A stretch of 64,000 bases of DNA from Undaria pinnatifida. Its lineage: Eukaryota > Sar > Phaeophyceae > Laminariales > Alariaceae. This document shows positions 1 through 10,625 of this stretch, one piece after another. Position 1 is the first letter of the stretch. Every line of letters begins with the position of its first letter. The DNA is taken from NCBI GenBank assembly GCA_012845835.1, contig JABAKD010000010.1:9419599-9483598 (forward strand), read 5' to 3'. Made by a program: the position numbers and the translations under genes. The notes beneath the pieces were generated by a model. It ran no database searches, was not told the origin of the DNA, and was given only the letters and a program-made list of their open reading frames with translations.

Positions 1-370
1 TCTGCTTGTGCACACGTCCCGCTCAAGTGAGCATGTCCCCCAAAGCGTGTTTTTTTTCCAAATGGCATGTATAGAGTAGGTTCGTACGTAACAATAAGAT
101 GGTTGTAGAGTAAGTGCCGGTCGGCGCCCCTCTAGGATGTTTGTCAATATGGTGTGTTACTTTTCCGAGAAATTGAGAGCGTTGCTTGACTGTTGTTCCA
201 AAATTGTTATACTAGTACTGGACTTGGTCGCAGAGTGCAACCGTTTGCTTCCTAGTTGTTGTGCACACCGCTCACCGGCTTGACCCTGCCTACCCCCAAC
301 CATCTACCCCGCACCGCTCCCCCGTCACCTTGTGCCGTGCTTCGCCCGCCGCCCTCCCACCCCTATTTAG
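1..370 (+). other. Intron tail upstream of first visible karyopherin exon
   Basis: No coding exon can be supported here. The last 110 bases are pyrimidine-rich and end in TTTAG directly before the first recognisable exon at 371, so this is read as the 3' part of an intron. Earlier exons of the same gene must lie outside the window to the left, because the N-terminal importin-beta region is missing. Confidence 0.5.
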
Positions 371-3300
371 ATGAAAGACCAGGAGTCGGCGTCGACTTTG
401 TGCAACTCGGTTGTTTCCTTCGCACAGGAGGAGATGCCACTCGTTGCGGGCGCAGAGGGCAAGGGACTTCCCCTGGTGGAGCTTTTGCTGAGCCTGACGG
501 CGTGTGACTTGCCGCGAATACCGATCCTCACGCTTGATTTCTGGCTCGAGTTACAGGTAAGGGCGGGGTGGGTGGGTGGGTGGGTGGGTTGGAGGTTGGG
601 TGAATTGGAGGTTGGGTGGGTGGGTGGGCGAGTGGGTGGGGTGGGTTGGAGGTTGGGTGGGTGAGTAGGTGGGTGCGTGCGTGCGTGCGTGGGTGCGTAG
701 GTGCGTGCGTGCGTGGGTGCGTAGGTGCGTGGGTGCGTGGATGCGTGGGTAGGTGGTGGGTGGGAGGGTGGGTGGGTGCACCATCGGGCGCGTTTTGAGA
801 CGCTCTCATACTTGTTTCGTTCGTTGCGCGGGGTGGAGCCGTTACCGCTATGCTACGGTGGTTCTCAACTACTTTGGGGACCAATGGCCTAGATTGTACA
901 AGTGTTTGTGACGTACCTGGTATGATGTACCTGGTATGATACAACGGCCATGAGGGTAGATCACATGGTACGGGTTGGTAGATTGGCTTGTGTGTTCGCC
1001 GGCGGTTGTCGTGTTTTTGCGAAGGTCCAGACCGTAACCGTAACGTCCGGCGCAGGGCTTCAGGACCGGATTTTTGGCGTGCCGTTCTGCCGATGTCGCT
1101 CGCGGCGGCGACGGTGGCGGCGGTGGCTGTGGGAGAAACGATTTGTGCTGTCTTCCGGCTTGTTCGTTTTTGGCGTCCTTTTTCGAGGCTGGTTGTTTTG
1201 TCGTGCGGCGAAAAGCCGCAAAAGTCTGCTGATATATAGAGCCGCGCACCGGCGGCGGTTCGACGTGTAAATATTACTTTTCGCAGTCTCCGTCTGTCAG
1301 GTCACCCGACCCTCCTCTGGCAATAAAACCAGCCCCCACCCCCGGTTTGGACTCGTGTCCCTCCACCGCTTCGCTCGCGTTGCCCTTTCTTGCTCATTTT
1401 TTTTTTGTTTGCCGTCGCCTCTTTTCCTCTGTGTCTTTATGTCTGTCTGCGCTTGTCTATGTGACTGTGTGTCTCTGTGTGCATTTCCCACCTTCCGCTC
1501 CCGCCGGCCCGGCAGGACGTACCCTTTTCGGAGCGGCACCCCTCTCTTGGGCGGCCCGTGTACGTGCGCCTGCTGGACATTCTCCTGTCGAAGTGCGAGC
1601 TTCCGGAGGGGTTCGTGTCCTGGGACGAGCTTGACGCAGACGAGGCCGACGAGGACTCTCTCACGGAGCTGCGAGAGGGGGCGCAGGTGTGCGTTTTCTC
1701 GCTGCTGCCGCGCGCGCTTTTACGCGGCTGTATCTCACGGCGTCGTTGAGAAGAGACTCCAGTGCTTGGACGTATTCTCCGCCACTTTGTACATGTTGCT
1801 GTTTGTTGTGAGCTCTGCTTGTTTTGGGGGCTGCTGAAGCCCAGGACGGGGGCGGTCACCAAAGTTGTTGCGTGGTACCTGCGTAGATGTCTCGGTAGAT
1901 TTAGGTATAAGAAGAGGGGGCGTTGTGTGTGTATGAGCCGCGACTGTCTGATCGATTTCCGCACCCTATTGACCTTGCTAGGACTTCAGACGGGAAAAAT
2001 GTCGAAAAAAGGTGACGGCGTCCGGCATCGGGCCATACGAAGCTACCCGGGTTGCTGGAGTAGGTAGGGTATCGTAGATGGAGTATCGGAGTTCGATGGA
2101 AGGGGGTTGCACGATACTCGCGTGCTGCTATGGTACTATTTTATATATATATATTCTACAGTAACAACGTCAGCTGTGAGTTCGACGAATTAGGGATCGA
2201 TACGCATCTTTGCAAGCTGCGTATTTTACCGGTCGTCCGTTTTTAGTAAGTTTTCATGAGTCAGAACCTAATGTAAGATGATACTAGTGTATTACACTAC
2301 TTATCACGCATGACCAAGTGTTAGGCTGGTAACATATCAATCGTCTTTATATCTAGTAATAACAACAATAACAAATATTTGTGCGGCGCGCTCATACCAT
2401 CAAAAGGACGCTTGATATGACCACAGCTGTCATTGTTTGTGGCGGTATGTCTGGGTCTCTGGTTGTTAGTGATTTATTGGTGCTAATTGGACTGCAGAAG
2501 CGTCCATGCCGTCGTTGTATTCCCATTTACTGAATTGGCACGCTGGGTCCTCGGAAGGCAAAAGGATTGAATAGATGCCCACGGTGTTCTTTAACCGATC
2601 CGCCCCTACCACCTCTATTACCTTTGCACCGACCGGCAACTACTATTGGACCCGTCCGTTTTCCAGGGCGCGAAGGATGTGCTGGTGGTGATCTACTACA
2701 TCCTACGGGCGGACTACTTGTCGCACGTGATGGAGAGGCTCAAGGCCCGACCGGAGTCATGGCAAGCGCTTGAGGTGGGGAGAGCGTCTGCTGCTTTGCC
2801 TCGTGTTATTAGTAGTGTCCCGTCTTTCCTCTTGCGCACCCCCAAACGTTTGAATTCGTTTCTGTGTATTGTGTGCGTGCGCGACTAGACGCTGGCTCCG
2901 GCTCGAAAGACCCGACCATTGGCTGGATTATGCTCTTGTCGACGTGATTCCTTGCCTCAGCCGTGCTTGTACTAGTTTTGCTCCCCTGAGGACGCGATAT
3001 TCCACCTCGAATTCAAACCGCCGAACGACGAAAGCAGGAAGTGTGACGCTCTCCTGCCTCCCTCGCTGACCGTCCCCTCCTTCCCTCCTTCCCTCCCACC
3101 TACGTGTTCTTGTTGCGCCACCGCTGCCCGCCTTGGTCTCCTGCGCCTCACCCCCCCCCCGGTGTTGTCATCGTATTCTCGCTTTTTGTGGCAACATGGT
3201 GAATGACGAATGAAGGTCACTCTCTTGGCGGTAACCCTGGTGTCCAAGGAGATCCGAGACTGGATGGACGCACACGCGCGCGGCAAGGACGCGGAGCGGG

Positions 3301-6300
3301 CCGAAGATGCCCGCCGCTCCCACGCGCTCATCTCGGCTCTTCTTAACGAGCTCCTCCAAAACGCGTCGCTCTCGTCGGTACCGCTGGTGCTCGCCGCCGG
3401 GTGCAAGCTGGTCGGCTCGTTTGCGACCCTCGTTGGGGGAGGGCGTTACGGTCGGCCCCGGTTCGGGTCGATTGGGGGGGGTGCACCAGGTGCAAATGTA
3501 GGGGCAGGGGGCGGTGCGGGGGCTGGAGGTGATGCTGGAGGTGGGGAGGTGGCGATGGGGGGGGGGGGAAACGCTCCTTGTCTGCTTCCGCGCGCGCTGA
3601 GCTATTTGTCGGCGGGGCTGCAGCAAGAGGTGTCGAGGGATCGTGCCGCAATTTCGGTGCGGACGGTTGCGGCGAGCTGTGAGAGGGCGATCGTGACGAA
3701 TCCAGCGGCGCTGGAGGCGTTGTTGCAGGTGAGTTGGAGGGGTTTATGTGCGATGTAGTTCAACGCTTTTGCTACATTACTTGTGGTTTGCATTGTTTTT
3801 TTGTTCGGTGGAACAGACATCATGTGTGCTCTTTTTGTTGTTGTTTCGTTGCACTTATCGCTGGTGAGCGTTCTCAATCAGAAGCCAAGGACGTCGTTGC
3901 CCCGCGTGGGATCACAGGTGCTTTAAGCAGAGGGTTCCGTTCTACCAGTAAGTTGTGTATGGTGCAGGTCGCCCCGGTGGCATATCATGTTATCCTCGAG
4001 CTTGGTATAAGTCAGTTTCGTGAGTTCAAGTCTCCCCGAGTGCATACTCGTACTGTATAAATTCGTGGGGACTTTTTCTTGCGCACAAATTGACTTGCGG
4101 AAAGCGCGAGAGCGTGAGTTAGCAACACTCGATGAAAAATCGACGAACAGTGGGATTGCTGAACCCTATGCGCGATAAAAATTGAAGGCAAGAACCGGGG
4201 GGGAGAAGGGACGACACCTGTGACCACGGCTTGTCCAGAAGCTGAAAAAGAGAAGTGTGAAAAAAAAAAAACCATTGTGTTGTTTTCACGTTTCTGCCCG
4301 TCGTTTTCTTATCTTTTTCAAGGGCTCTGAGTCATGACCCGACCCGTGGGTTTGAGTCTGGAGGTTTTCTTAATCTCACGGGTCGGGTGGGGTCAACCGA
4401 CCTGATCCTCTGCTCGACCCGACCCGTGACCAGCCCTGGTTTTTCCCGTCCCCGACCCGATCCTCTGCTCGACCCGACCCGTGACCAGTTTTTCCCCGTC
4501 CCCGATCCGATCCTCTGCTCGACCCGACCCGACCCGTGACTAGCCCTGGTTTTTCTCCGTCTTGCAGTTGTACTCGGTAGTCTGATTATGTCTCAGCTTT
4601 CACCGTGTTGCCGGGGGCGGTCACAGGCGGCAGGGGTTGTTTATTTTCTTTCTCTCGAGAAACCCGGAGTGCGAGCGATTTTATAGGGACTCGTTACTCG
4701 GCGCTGCACCCACCCTAAGACCATCCCAGGTCGAGACTTGCCACACGTCCGATGCCCCGTAGTATCTAGAGCTTGTGAACCAAACCCTTAGATGGTCCTT
4801 TCTCCGAAAAGAGTTGGCGTTGCTCAGCACTAATGTATTTTGTTTGACAATAGGGACTGCTCTCTCTCTGCATTGGTACTGCCCCGACACACTTCTCCAC
4901 AGCAGGAGTGCGACGAAAGCAAGCTTGACGCTGCTTGCATCGCGTGGGGATGGTTGGGTTTGGGTTTGATATGGTCGAGTGTGGTGTGTCGCACTATATT
5001 GGCCCGATGGGTGTCTCCATCTGTTTCAGAGAAACTGCACGACTCGGTTAAACCGACTCCCTTCACAAGCCGCCGCTCAACCCCCCCTCGCGAGCGCCTC
5101 CGCCGAGTGCTTCCCCCCCACCCTACGAGCGCCTCCAGAGAGTTGTTGTCCCTGTCCTCCCGCCCCCCGAGCGCCCCCGCAGAGTTGTTGTCCCCACCCC
5201 CCCACCCCCACCCCCAGCGAGCGCCCCCGCATGTGTTTTACCGAGGGGTTTCCCCCCGTGGCTGTGTTATACCTGGTATATGTACTGCGCGATGCCGGCG
5301 TTGTTTATGACAAACCCGTGTCGTCTGTCCTCCGTCGTCTGTTTTCTCGTGACGTGCACTGTGCAGACGCTGGACGTGGGGACGCGCGCGGGTGCGGACA
5401 TCGAGGAGCGGTTGACCCTGATCGAGGCTTGCGTGCGTGTGTTGCCGGCGGTCGACCCGGCCGCGGGGTCGGCGATGCTCATGGGGCTGCTGTCGCCGTT
5501 GATGCACGTCCTGGCGGAGGGGTTGCAGTCGGCCACCCCGGACGAAACGGCGGTGAGGAACGGGACCGCGTTTTTTGGGCGGATGTTTTTTGACAAAACG
5601 CGGTAAATAATTTCGTGAAATAGGGAGTTCGGCTACAGGTTATTGTAACGTAACCCCCTTCAGATCTGCAATTATTTCGCACACTACACTAATTCCAATA
5701 TGTTTTTCCCCGAAAAGGTTGGTGCGGTTGTGTTAAAAATCGTGTATTTTTTTTTTCTAAAGTGGAAGGCCTCGGCACTCCGCGCTTGTGTTGGATTTTC
5801 CGCAGTCCCCGGTGGTCTTCGCAGCTGTTTTTGTTTGATTGTTCTTGATGTTTTTTTGCCGCCCACCCACCACCCCCGCACCTACTTACCCACCCACCCA
5901 CCCCCGTGCCTACTTACCCACCCACCCACCCCCGTGCCTACTTACCCACCCACCCACCCCCGTGCCTACTTACCCACCCACCCACCCCCGTGCCTACTTA
6001 CCCACCCACCCACCCCCGTGCCTACTTACCCACCCATCCACCAACACCCCCACCCAACACCCTGCCCCCCCCCCCCCCCCCCCCTCCCCAAACCGCGTCT
6101 CCTACAAGATTTCCGAGGCATTGCAACTCCTAGCGCAGGCGGTGCGCTTCTTGGACGTGCGGGACGTGCCTCCCGCCCCGCCACCCGTATCACCCGCCAG
6201 GTCCCCCCGTGGCCCGGCGTCGCCCGTCGCAGCGGGGGGCGCGGTGGAGACTAGGAGCGGTCAACCCGCCCAAATATCGGCGGAGCTAGTGCGCGCGCTG

Positions 6301-9300
6301 TGGCCGATGCTGGAAGCCGTGCCGGGTAGGCTGGGGGGAAGCGCGGAGGTTATTCGGCAGCTTTTTTCGCTGTTGGGGAAGATGTTGACCTCACTGAGGA
6401 TGGTGCTTGCGCAGCAGGTGGGTCGGCTTGGTGAAGGGTGGGGAGGGGTGGGAGTGGAGTGGGGTAGGTTGATGGGGGTGGGGTGGGGTGGGGTCGGGGG
6501 GGAGGAGCGGCACGCTAGGCAAGAGCTTAGCTAGTGGTTGTGGCTGGTACTCCCGTGGTTGTGTGACGCTGTAAATGACTAAATCCTGATAAAAAAATGA
6601 TATATCTGCCTGCCCGAGTTGATCCTTTCTCCCCGTGTTCCCTCCTGCCATGCCGGTGGCCTGCGCTGCACGCCCGCCCAGGTGCACATCCCGACCCTGT
6701 TGAAGATGATCATGGATTGCTATGACGAGCGGCAGTACTCTTGCTGCCTGGACATAATGACCACGTCGGTCGAGGTATACGGGGGCGCGGACGAGGCGGC
6801 GGAGCACTTCCGCGCTCTCCTGGGGCGAGCGTCAGCGCGCACGTTTGCGACGGTGCAGGTGGGGCAACGAAAGACGAGAGCTTGGCATTCACCTCTTAAT
6901 GTGAAGCATTTCGATTGTTAGCCCCGTCATGTCTGCTTGTTCGATGAAAACCCGACGCGCTCCGTCCTGGCATTGTTGGGATGCGAGAGTCTACGGTCTC
7001 AAGACTGATGCCATGCATGTTACTGAGTAAACCCCTACCCCCCCCCTACACCGCTTGCAGCGCTAGCAAGTACGTACAAGTACGTGCCTCTATCCATCCT
7101 AATTTATCTCACGTTCCCCCTATATGCCGAACCCCGGAGGGGTGGGGCACTCTCAGCCTCTCGCCCTTCTGCGCCTTATGCCTTCCGCCCATTGATGCAA
7201 CCCCCCCCCCCCCCCCTCATCGTCCACCTCCTCCCCTCCCCCTGCCCTCGTCCTCTTCCTCCTCCTTATCCCTCTCCTTCTCCTCTTGTTCCTCCCTCCT
7301 CCCGACCCTCCTCCCCTCCTCCTCTCCTCCCCTCCTCTCGCTTTCCTTCCCCCCATCCGCACCCGCCCCGCCCTCCCTCGTCCCCTCGCTCCTCGTCCGA
7401 ACCCCCGCTGCTGCGTCTTCCCAAACATGCCATTACATTGCAACAGGCGGCTGCAAGACCGGGGGAGGTCCCACAGCTGGTTCGCGCGTACTTCGAGCTG
7501 TTATTCCGCTTCCTGCTCTTCTGCCCTGCAGGGCTGCTAGGCTCTCCCGAACTAGACACCGCGCTCCGCCTCGCCGTGGCTTGCGTGGGTGCTTCGGATC
7601 TAGAGCGAGAATCGGCGCGGGCAGTTCTGGTATTCCTGGGACAGCTGGCCGGGCGGTGCGGCGGGCAGCTGGACCGTTATAAAGGGGAGGTGGAGGCAGC
7701 GCTTGCCCCGCACGGGGAGGCGCTTACGCGGCTGATGTTCGCGGCGCTTGCGGTGAGGAGGGAGGGGAGGAGGGGGGGGAGTGGAGGGCGGTGGGGATGG
7801 AGGGCGTACTCATTTGTTGCTTGCCTTGCTCATTTGACCATTGGCCACGCACCCTTTCGAGACGAAGCACTGTTCCCACTCCTAATAGAGACACCTCCAA
7901 CATTTGGGTGCTCAGTACGTTTCTTCCATATATTACATCAAAACGTTTTGCTTAACTTATCTCCTTCCTCTTTGGCCGTCTGTGGCGACCATCTATCTCC
8001 GAGAATAGCGATCGTTTTGTCGCTACTATCTAATATGCCAATAACTTCTCCATGCCACATCCGTCTATTTTCCTCCTCTCCTCCTCGAACACATTATGTT
8101 CCTCCTTGTACAATGCATTTCACATTATCTCGCTATGTGGGTTCTACTCTCGTCTGCGTTGCCACAAGGGCAGCTCTGTGCGCCTTCTTCCTCCTCCTCC
8201 CGACTGCTGGTATACCTCTTTCTTATCTCTGGCAGGTCCAGGTCCCCTACACCAAAACAAAGTTTCAGCTTTTTGGCGTAGTCCATTGGGCGGTGCAAAT
8301 ACTGTTTCATTCCAATGTCTTATTTTAACCCCTGTATAATTTGTAACCGTTCTTTCTCGTAAATCTTCTTTCTTAGCGCTAGTTTTCCCCCTTGCTTCTA
8401 TCCTTTTTTTAAAAGCTTATTCTGTATCCTGTACCCCCCCCCCCCAAGCTTGTCTGGACAGTATATCTTCTTGGATTCCTCCTAGGTCCTTCCACACTTT
8501 TTTCGACTACGCTATCCCACCTTATTTCCAGCTCGCCCTTTTGTTTCTTCCTCCCATACAACCCAATCAGCTATTGCTGGCAACCTCTTTTTTAGCATGT
8601 TCCTTAGTTTATAGTGCAATTTCACTTTATCGAAGGGGGGATGAGAGGACGGGGGGTAAGGGGGGGGGTTAAAGGAGAGGAGAAAGGGCTAGGGGGCGGG
8701 AGGAAGGGAAGGAGCGGGGGGGGGGGGGAGGCGGTGGGTAGAGGGGGGGGGGGGGGGGGGGGGGGGGGTCGGGGGGAACGGGAGGAAATGGAAAAGGCGG
8801 GAGGGAGAGGAGGTTCGGGGTATGGACGTGGAATCGAAAACGCCTGAAAAATGAAGCGGGTGTAGGGCCCAGGCGTTGTCGTGGATTGGGCGCCCCCGAC
8901 TAACAAAACACTCACTATTTTGGTGCCCTTTTTGCCTGCGTCAACTGCGCCTTCCTTCCAGGGTGCGTCGCCCTCCCTGCTTTGGCCGAACCTGATCGAC
9001 GCGCTGTACGCGTTGCTCAGAGCCTTCTCGGACCCTCAGCACCTGGGGATGTCACACCAGTGGGTGTACGGAGCGCTGCGTGACGATCAAGTGTGCGCTG
9101 CCTTGGGCGAAGAGGTAACAAGGAAGGGGAGGGAAAGGGAGGGTGAAGGGGGGGGGGGGGCGAGATGTTACGAAGTATTTAAAGTGCGCCAGCTGTGAGT
9201 TCGACCAATTGAGTGGTGGATACTCATCTTTGCAGGATGCGTGCTAATGGCCGTCGCGGAGTATTTTCGCGTGTGTGGACGCGATTGTCGGGCTTTGCGT

Positions 9301-9884
9301 TTTAGTCCTGGCCTTGTTCTTGTCCCTCCCGTACCATACAGCCGATGTTATATAGGGGCTCGTGCCCAGCGGCTTTAAATTTTTGTCGACACAGGATAAC
9401 GCGTGTTGGAGTTCTGATGGAAAAAGGATGGCCACGGGTGGTACACAAGTCTTGAACGAATCGATCGCTGTTTTCTTTGTTCCCATCCGTTGTTGTGCCT
9501 TGTGTACTGCTCTGCCCGGGGGACCTCTTATCGCACCGTCCTCCAGTACAAGCGAAACTGTTCACAACCGTGCCCGAGCGGGGCAAAAGCGATCATACCG
9601 TATGCAGCGATTTCTCGATTGTGAAATATCTTGCGCGGCAGCCCGTGGTTGTCCACTGAGAGCACCTCACTCATTACAACCCTCCCTCTCCCACGCCCGC
9701 GCGCTGCTGCGAACGTTTTCCCATCCATTTTGTTTTAATGCTCCAGGAGCGACAACACGTGATGGACGCAGTATTGCGACTGCTGAATGACAGCCGTTCC
9801 CGCTTCAAGGCGCTCATGCTAGACCTAGCCAAGATTTGTCACAATGAGATGACAAAAGACGGCCTCCTTGCGTATTTCTTGTAA
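371..9884 (+). CDS. Importin-13/transportin-3 family karyopherin (5' partial, 10 exons)
   Basis: Nuclear transport receptor of the importin-beta superfamily, which carries cargo through the nuclear pore under RanGTP control; the transportin-3/MOS14 branch imports SR splicing factors. Exons: 371-556, 1516-1686, 2667-2774, 3216-3728, 5367-5552, 6109-6417, 6682-6858, 7447-7752, 8962-9114, 9747-9884 (TAA). They join into 748 residues of helical-repeat protein; about 200 N-terminal residues lie off the left edge. Family-like stretches include LTLDFWLEL in the first exon, SWQALE joined to VTLLAVTLVSKEI across an intron, and the basic C-terminal helix in the last exon. Every intron is phase 0. The exon at 3216 carries a Gly-rich insertion (about 3430-3590) that may be loop or an unrecognised intron. 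Importin-13 and transportin-3 cannot be told apart here. Confidence 0.85.
562..780 (+). repeat. G-rich GGGT/GGTGCGT simple repeat in karyopherin intron
   Basis: Long run of GGGTGGGT, GGTTGGAG and GTGCGTGC words directly after the splice donor of the exon ending at 556. The G runs are all on the transcribed RNA sense strand and could form G-quadruplexes. Open frames here (Pro/Thr/His on the minus strand, Gly/Trp/Val on the plus strand) are products of the repeat. Confidence 0.85.
914..936. repeat. Tandem pair of the dispersed palindrome TACCTGGTA
   Basis: Two exact copies of TACCTGGTA at 914-922 and 928-936, 14 bp apart, inside a karyopherin intron. The 9-mer is palindromic apart from its central base and recurs throughout the window (see findings). 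Confidence 0.8.
2171..2222 (+). repeat. Dispersed repeat, CAGCTGTGAG...CATCTTTGCA family, copy 1
   Basis: About 52 bp starting CAGCTGTGAGTTCGACGAAT and ending CATCTTTGCAAGCTGCGT. Copies lie at 9190, 17227 (+) and, reversed, at 42197 and 51484. It sits in an intron. Possibly the end of an unknown non-autonomous transposon. Confidence 0.6.
4403..4556 (+). repeat. Minisatellite with GACCCGACCCG core, about 3 units
   Basis: Units of about 50-56 bp begin GATCCTCTGCTCGACCCGA at about 4403, 4459 and 4509 and share a CCCTGGTTTTTCC tail. Located in the long intron 3729-5366 of the karyopherin gene. The rest of that intron (3729-4400, 4560-5366) shows nothing else supportable. Confidence 0.75.
5881..6040 (+). 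repeat. 28-bp tandem repeat, 6 units, before a splice acceptor
   Basis: Unit CCTACTTACCCACCCACCCA plus CCCCCGTG, starting at 5881, 5909, 5937, 5965, 5993 and 6021, followed by a C run at 6066-6084 and the splice acceptor at 6108. The array forms an extended pyrimidine-rich tract for that acceptor. Confidence 0.85.
7201..7430 (+). repeat. CT-rich low-complexity tract
   Basis: Almost unbroken C/T sequence (CCTCCTCC words, C runs) before the acceptor at 7446. It creates long but meaningless open frames of Pro, Ser and Leu. Confidence 0.7.
8637..8815 (+). repeat. Purine/G-run tract in karyopherin intron
   Basis: G runs up to more than 20 bases with AGG and GGA words inside intron 7753-8961. The rest of that intron holds no recognisable gene. 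Confidence 0.7.
9190..9242 (+). repeat. Dispersed repeat, CAGCTGTGAG family, copy 2
   Basis: CAGCTGTGAGTTCGACCAAT through ACTCATCTTTGCAGGATGCG, closely matching the copy at 2171. Lies in the last karyopherin intron (9115-9746). Confidence 0.6.
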
Positions 9885-9966
9885 CACGAGAGCACAAGGC
9901 TCCTTGTGCATTTTTCTTGTGACAGGAGAGAACCAAGCGAAACGAGTTATTCAATCCTTCCTTCCT

Positions 9967-10134
9967 CTTTTCGGTGCCTTTAGGGGCCTGCACTTGGTGC
10001 CCTTAGGTACCTCTTCTCGGTGTCTTTAGGTACCTCTGTTTGGTGCCATTAGGTACCTCTTTTTGGTGCCTTTAGGTACCTCTTTTTGGTGCCTTCAAGG
10101 ACCACTTTTTTGTGCCTTTAGGTACCTCTTGCAG
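9967..10134 (+). repeat. 23-bp tandem repeat, about 7 units
   Basis: Unit close to CTTTTTGGTGCCTTTAGGTA plus CCT, repeated about seven times with a few substitutions. It starts about 80 bp after the karyopherin stop codon, so it probably lies in or near that gene's 3' untranslated region. Confidence 0.8.
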
Positions 10135-10372
10135 GCCCCGCGACGCGACGACTTCGTTACTTACTGTATTGCCCAAGAGCTAAATGTATATCCGCTAGGA
10201 GGCTTGCAGCAGCAGCATCAGCAGGAGCAGGAGGAACAGCAGTAGAAATGGATTTGGCATAGGTTGATGCTTTACACGGGGGGGGGCGATGAGCCGGTGG
10301 CCGAGTTGGGGGTGTGGGTGAGCGGTGATTGAATGCTGTAGTGGTGGGCGTTGAAGGTGACGAGCATCGGCC

Positions 10373-10625
10373 ATGGAGAATCGAGGATCGAGGATCAAGC
10401 ATTGAGCATCGAGCATCGAGCATCTCGAGTATCGAACATCGAGCATTGAGCATTGAGCATCTCGAGTATCGAGCATCGGGTATCGAGCATTGAGCATCGA
10501 GTATCAATCATCGAGTATCTGGAACATCGCGTGTGGAGCATCGAGTATCGAGCATCGACTATTGAGCATCGAATATCGAGCACCTGTTTTGGCCAATGAG
10601 CGTCGAGCATTAAACAATGAGCATG
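10373..10625 (+). repeat. GAGCATC/GAGTATC short-unit satellite
   Basis: Degenerate 7-8 bp repeat built from GAGCATC, GAGCATT and GAGTATC for about 250 bp. There are no spacers between units. Open frames on the minus strand here (Cys/Ser/Met/Leu-rich) are repeat products. Confidence 0.85.

Noticed and set aside
528-944. 138-codon minus-strand frame of Pro/Thr/His
   Set aside because: It is a translation of the GGGTGGGT/GTGCGTGC simple repeat in an intron; no family and the composition is purely repeat-driven.
5553-5606. Extension of the karyopherin exon to GMFFDKTR and stop
   Set aside because: A strong donor (GCG|GTGAGG) at 5552 gives phase 0, matching the next exon at 6109; the alternative donor at 5602 would break the frame.
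7084-8328. 414-codon plus-strand frame
   Set aside because: Only 7447-7752 is a real exon. The flanking parts are a CT-rich tract before the acceptor and intron after the GTGAGG donor.
10373-10625. Possible CRISPR array
   Set aside because: The 7-8 bp units are contiguous with no unique spacers, and the DNA is eukaryotic. It is a simple satellite.
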